DNA of 64,000 bases. Origin: Candidatus Poribacteria bacterium (GTDB lineage Bacteria > Poribacteria > WGA-4E > PCPOR2b). Numbering within the stretch: the first letter of the stretch is position 1; every line of letters begins with the position of its first letter. The stretch lies in NCBI GenBank assembly GCA_022826645.1, contig JAJDUM010000007.1:53062-117061 (forward strand). Reading direction: 5' to 3'. The position numbers and the translations under genes are program-made. Below are positions 61,713-64,000 of this stretch, piece after piece. The notes below the pieces were generated by a model. The model saw only the letters and a program-made list of their open reading frames with translations, did not search any database and was not told where the DNA came from.

Positions 61713-63734
61713 TTATTTAAGTAACGCCTTTCCCCAAGCCGCACCACTAAAGTTGGTCATGTACTGCTCTATTGCAACAATCGCAAAGGCTTGTCCCCCC
61801 GTAATCGGCACATCCCCCGAATCTCCCGCCCGTCCGACCAGATATAATTCACCCTCAGACGTAACCAACACCGCGCAGACCTTCGGATATACTGTGAAGA
61901 AATCACTGATTTTTCGCAAAAAAGTAGGCGGCTGACGGGGTAGTCCGACAAAGGTCAGCCCAAGTTGTACTGCAAAGTTTGTCGGCAGCGGCGAACCGAC
62001 CAGATTCACGGTTAGCGGCGCGTCCATATAGACAACGACGCCTTGATTGGCTCCAAGCACTTCTTCTGAATCCTCAGAGACCTCGATCCAGCAACTCCCA
62101 TCGTGGATATACATGTGGGCAGGCATCAGAATTTGAAATAGGTCACCCACCGTTTCAATGCTCATGGGTTCTCCATCCACCTGCGTAACCTCAAGGGGGA
62201 CATGAACAAAGTTCCACCCGGCATAGAGATTTAGCTGAAACGCGTAGAGACGGTCTTGGTCAGACTCCGGGTCGCTTCTTTGCCGTGTCTCCGGCTGCTG
62301 ATTATTTCCATCACCGTTATTGCCCCCATTGTTTCCGCCGTTATTCCCACCACCATTGTTCCCATTATTACCGCCATTTCCATTACCGTTGCCGTTTCCA
62401 TTACCATTGCCGCTGGTGACCGTCGCAGTGCCAGTCACAGATTGACCATGACTGGTCGCTGTGATTATGTATGCGCCGGTGGCATCGCTTTCCAGCGTAA
62501 TTGTTGTCTGTGCCTGTCCATTGCTACCAGTTGTTTGACTTGAAGGACTCAGCGTTGCATTTCCATCGCCCGCAGTGATACTGAATGATACGGTTTCCCC
62601 TTCCGCAGCGGTTCCATCCTCCCGAACTTCCACAACAAAGGTCAACGTATCACCTGGTGCACCAGAGCCGGGTCCACTTATTACAACTATGGAGTATTGT
62701 GGATCCGGCGGGGAGGTTTGGACTGTCGCAGTGCCAGTCACAGAATTGCTCCTATTGGTCGCTGTGATTGTGTACGAACCGGTGGCGCTATTGCCAAGTG
62801 CTAATGTTGTCTGTGCCCGTCCATTGCTGCCGGTTGTTGTACTTGTCGTCCCAAGGGTTGCGTTTCCATCGCCGGCGGTGATGCTAAAATCTACAGTTTC
62901 CCCTTCTGCGGCAGTTCCGTCCTCCCGAACTTCCACGACAAAGGTCAACGTATCCCCGGGCGCACCAGAGCCAGGACCACTTATCGGAGCTATAGTGTAT
63001 TGTGGCGGTGGTGGCGGTGGAGGTGAGGCTGTAACCGTCGCAGTGCCAGTCACAGATTGACCATGACTGGTCGCTGTGATTATGTACGCGCCGGTGGCAT
63101 CGCTTTCCAGCGTAATTGTTGTCTGTGCCCGTCCATCGCTACCAGTTGTTTGACTTGAAGGACTCAGCGTTGCATTTCCATCGCCCGCAGTGATACTGAA
63201 TGATACGGTTTCCCCTTCCGCAGCGGTTCCATCCTCCCGAACTTCCACAACAAAGGTCAATTGAACACCGGGGGCACCGGATCCTGGTCCACTTATCACA
63301 ACTATGGAGTATTGTGGCGGGTCCCCGCCGCCACCATTTCCGTCGCTGTTATCGGTATTATCAGTGTTATCGGTATTATCAGTGTTGTCGGTGTTGTCAG
63401 TGTTATCGGTGTTTCGGACGTTGTTCCCTTCACCACAGCCAGTATCAGGGGCATCTCCACGCACCTCTGCATACCCGCCTGGGGTCCAGTATCCCCAACC
63501 GCTTTCCTCACCCATATCCCATCTGCCATTGTTATTGTCATCATCGTAGTCATTAATATGCCCGTGTCCACCTGCAAAGTCGTTGCCCGGGTTGCAAGTT
63601 GAGTTCCTGACCATGCAGGGATCGTTCGCAGTAGTTGGACAGAAATGTGCCACCGGATTCATGTGCGCGAATACATCCCCACACCACAAAGTTGATAGCA
63701 CCATTAGAAATAGAATTATTCTTGTTATTTTCAT
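61713..63734 (-). CDS. Secreted protein with three Big-1 (Ig-like) domains
   Basis: Exported protein of 673 residues. A signal peptide (IILFLMVLSTLWCGDVFAH) is followed by a Cys- and Asp-rich N-terminal region, a low-complexity NTD run (about 108-130), and three nearly identical Big-1 modules (about 138-230, 240-330, 345-440) with SGPGSGAPG, VREDGTAAEGETV and FSITAGDGNATL. A Gly/Asn-rich linker (about 443-480) leads to a C-terminal domain of about 150 residues with LYAGWNFVHVPLEVT, LGLTFVGLPRQPP and LVGRAGDSGDVPITGGQAF. From memory, such C-terminal domains recur in Poribacteria proteins. Probably a surface-exposed adhesin-like protein. Confidence 0.85.
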   Translation of the reverse strand: MKITRIILFLMVLSTLWCGDVFAHMNPVAHFCPTTANDPCMVRNSTCNPGNDFAGGHGHINDYDDDNNNGRWDMGEESGWGYWTPGGYAEVRGDAPDTGCGEGNNVRNTDNTDNTDNTDNTDNTDNTDNSDGNGGGGDPPQYSIVVISGPGSGAPGVQLTFVVEVREDGTAAEGETVSFSITAGDGNATLSPSSQTTGSDGRAQTTITLESDATGAYIITATSHGQSVTGTATVTASPPPPPPPQYTIAPISGPGSGAPGDTLTFVVEVREDGTAAEGETVDFSITAGDGNATLGTTSTTTGSNGRAQTTLALGNSATGSYTITATNRSNSVTGTATVQTSPPDPQYSIVVISGPGSGAPGDTLTFVVEVREDGTAAEGETVSFSITAGDGNATLSPSSQTTGSNGQAQTTITLESDATGAYIITATSHGQSVTGTATVTSGNGNGNGNGNGNGGNNGNNGGGNNGGNNGGNNGDGNNQQPETRQRSDPESDQDRLYAFQLNLYAGWNFVHVPLEVTQVDGEPMSIETVGDLFQILMPAHMYIHDGSCWIEVSEDSEEVLGANQGVVVYMDAPLTVNLVGSPLPTNFAVQLGLTFVGLPRQPPTFLRKISDFFTVYPKVCAVLVTSEGELYLVGRAGDSGDVPITGGQAFAIVAIEQYMTNFSGAAWGKALLK
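62523..63260 (-). repeat. Homogenised Big-1 coding repeats
   Basis: The 123 bases 62523-62645 are identical to 63138-63260. The flanking ~110 bases differ at only three or so positions. The middle module is related but less similar. This points to recent gene conversion or duplication. Confidence 0.85.
63346..63414 (-). repeat. 9-base tandem repeat coding for NTD
   Basis: About seven imperfect 9-base units (GTTATCGGT, ATTATCAGT and similar on the plus strand) encode Asn-Thr-Asp in the secreted protein. Such tracts can vary in length by slippage. Confidence 0.8.
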
Positions 63735-64000
63735 TTCTTTACTATATACTGCTTTCCATCTGCTAGCGCAGCCGTGGTGGTGATATTAACACTGACGCAT
63801 AAAATAAGGCCCGGAATTTGCTACACCTTTTCGAAACGTTTTTTATAGTTCTTTTTAACTTATACTAAAGTTTGGACAATTTGTTTTGGTATCAAGCAGC
63901 CTCGTCAAGGCTGTGTTGAATATTGTGCGAGTATGCGTCTTGATAGCTTGTCTGCGAAAAAACAGGTCTCTCAATTAAGACCGCGATATATTGGCTCATC
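63735..64000. other. Non-coding end of the window
   Basis: No gene seen. It is the upstream region of the Big-1 gene. I looked for a promoter and a riboswitch on the minus strand and found no convincing match. Confidence 0.3.

Noticed and set aside
63346..63414. CRISPR-like array in the tandem repeat near the end
   Set aside because: The repeat unit is 9 bases with no spacers and encodes an NTD tract of the secreted protein.
1..64000. tRNA, rRNA, tmRNA or RNase P genes
   Set aside because: I looked for cloverleaf ends and known conserved blocks and found none that I could support.

Overview
The window looks like a chromosomal stretch from a Gram-negative, uncultured marine or host-associated bacterium. 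It encodes a Kdo transferase (lipid A/LPS core synthesis), a TonB-dependent receptor, a PorV/PorQ-like outer-membrane barrel and a protein with a type IX-style C-terminal sorting domain. Five phytanoyl-CoA dioxygenase (PhyH) paralogues, several amidohydrolases, many-bladed WD40 proteins, secreted Ig/FlgD-like proteins and many short intergenic palindromes together suggest Candidatus Poribacteria or a close relative. That placement is inference from gene content; no rRNA gene is present to settle it.

Layout. 1-4.6 kb: the tail of an upstream gene, a CehA/McbA-type metallohydrolase, a PhyH gene and a secreted DNRLRE-type protein. 4.6-10.7 kb (minus strand): porV-like barrel, secreted FlgD/T9SS-CTD protein, DUF4340 protein, thioredoxin and waaA. 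10.9-15.1 kb: glycerate kinase, an RNase H-like exonuclease, PhyH and a Gfo/Idh/MocA oxidoreductase. 15.2-18.2 kb: a DUF2283 protein, a 13-blade WD40 protein and a broken trypsin-like protease that lies in the same frame as the WD40 gene. 18.2-33.4 kb: a catabolic island with aldo/keto reductase, a probable alpha/alpha-barrel protein, PhyH, enolase-superfamily dehydratase, amidohydrolase, HpaI-type aldolase, 2-hydroxyacid dehydrogenase, deacetylase-type amidohydrolase, SDR, amidohydrolase-2, Baeyer-Villiger monooxygenase and PhyH. The dehydratase, aldolase and dehydrogenase suggest breakdown of sugar acids or uronates, and the glycerate kinase at 11 kb could take up a product. 33.5-38.3 kb: a flippase-like membrane protein, a PH-like protein, a TolB-like propeller, poorly coding DNA and a VOC protein.

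38.5-53.5 kb is a co-directional cluster of a coiled-coil membrane protein, a MoxR ATPase, a GATase-like membrane protein, an ABC-2 exporter pair, BatA/vWA, SRPBCC, serine hydrolase, vWA/GATase and DUF58 genes. It is probably an envelope chaperone/assembly system and includes two unexpected passengers. 54-57 kb is a TonB-dependent receptor with an unusual Leu-Pro-Pro-Glu repeat region, followed by a strong terminator. 57.2-61.3 kb holds a GHL10-like glycosidase, PhyH and an NAD-dependent epimerase with a consensus promoter. 61.7-63.7 kb is a secreted Big-1 protein with homogenised repeats.

The intergenic DNA is full of dispersed palindromic and direct repeats belonging to several families; I list the shared copies. 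I saw no tRNA, rRNA, CRISPR array, integrase or intact insertion sequence.
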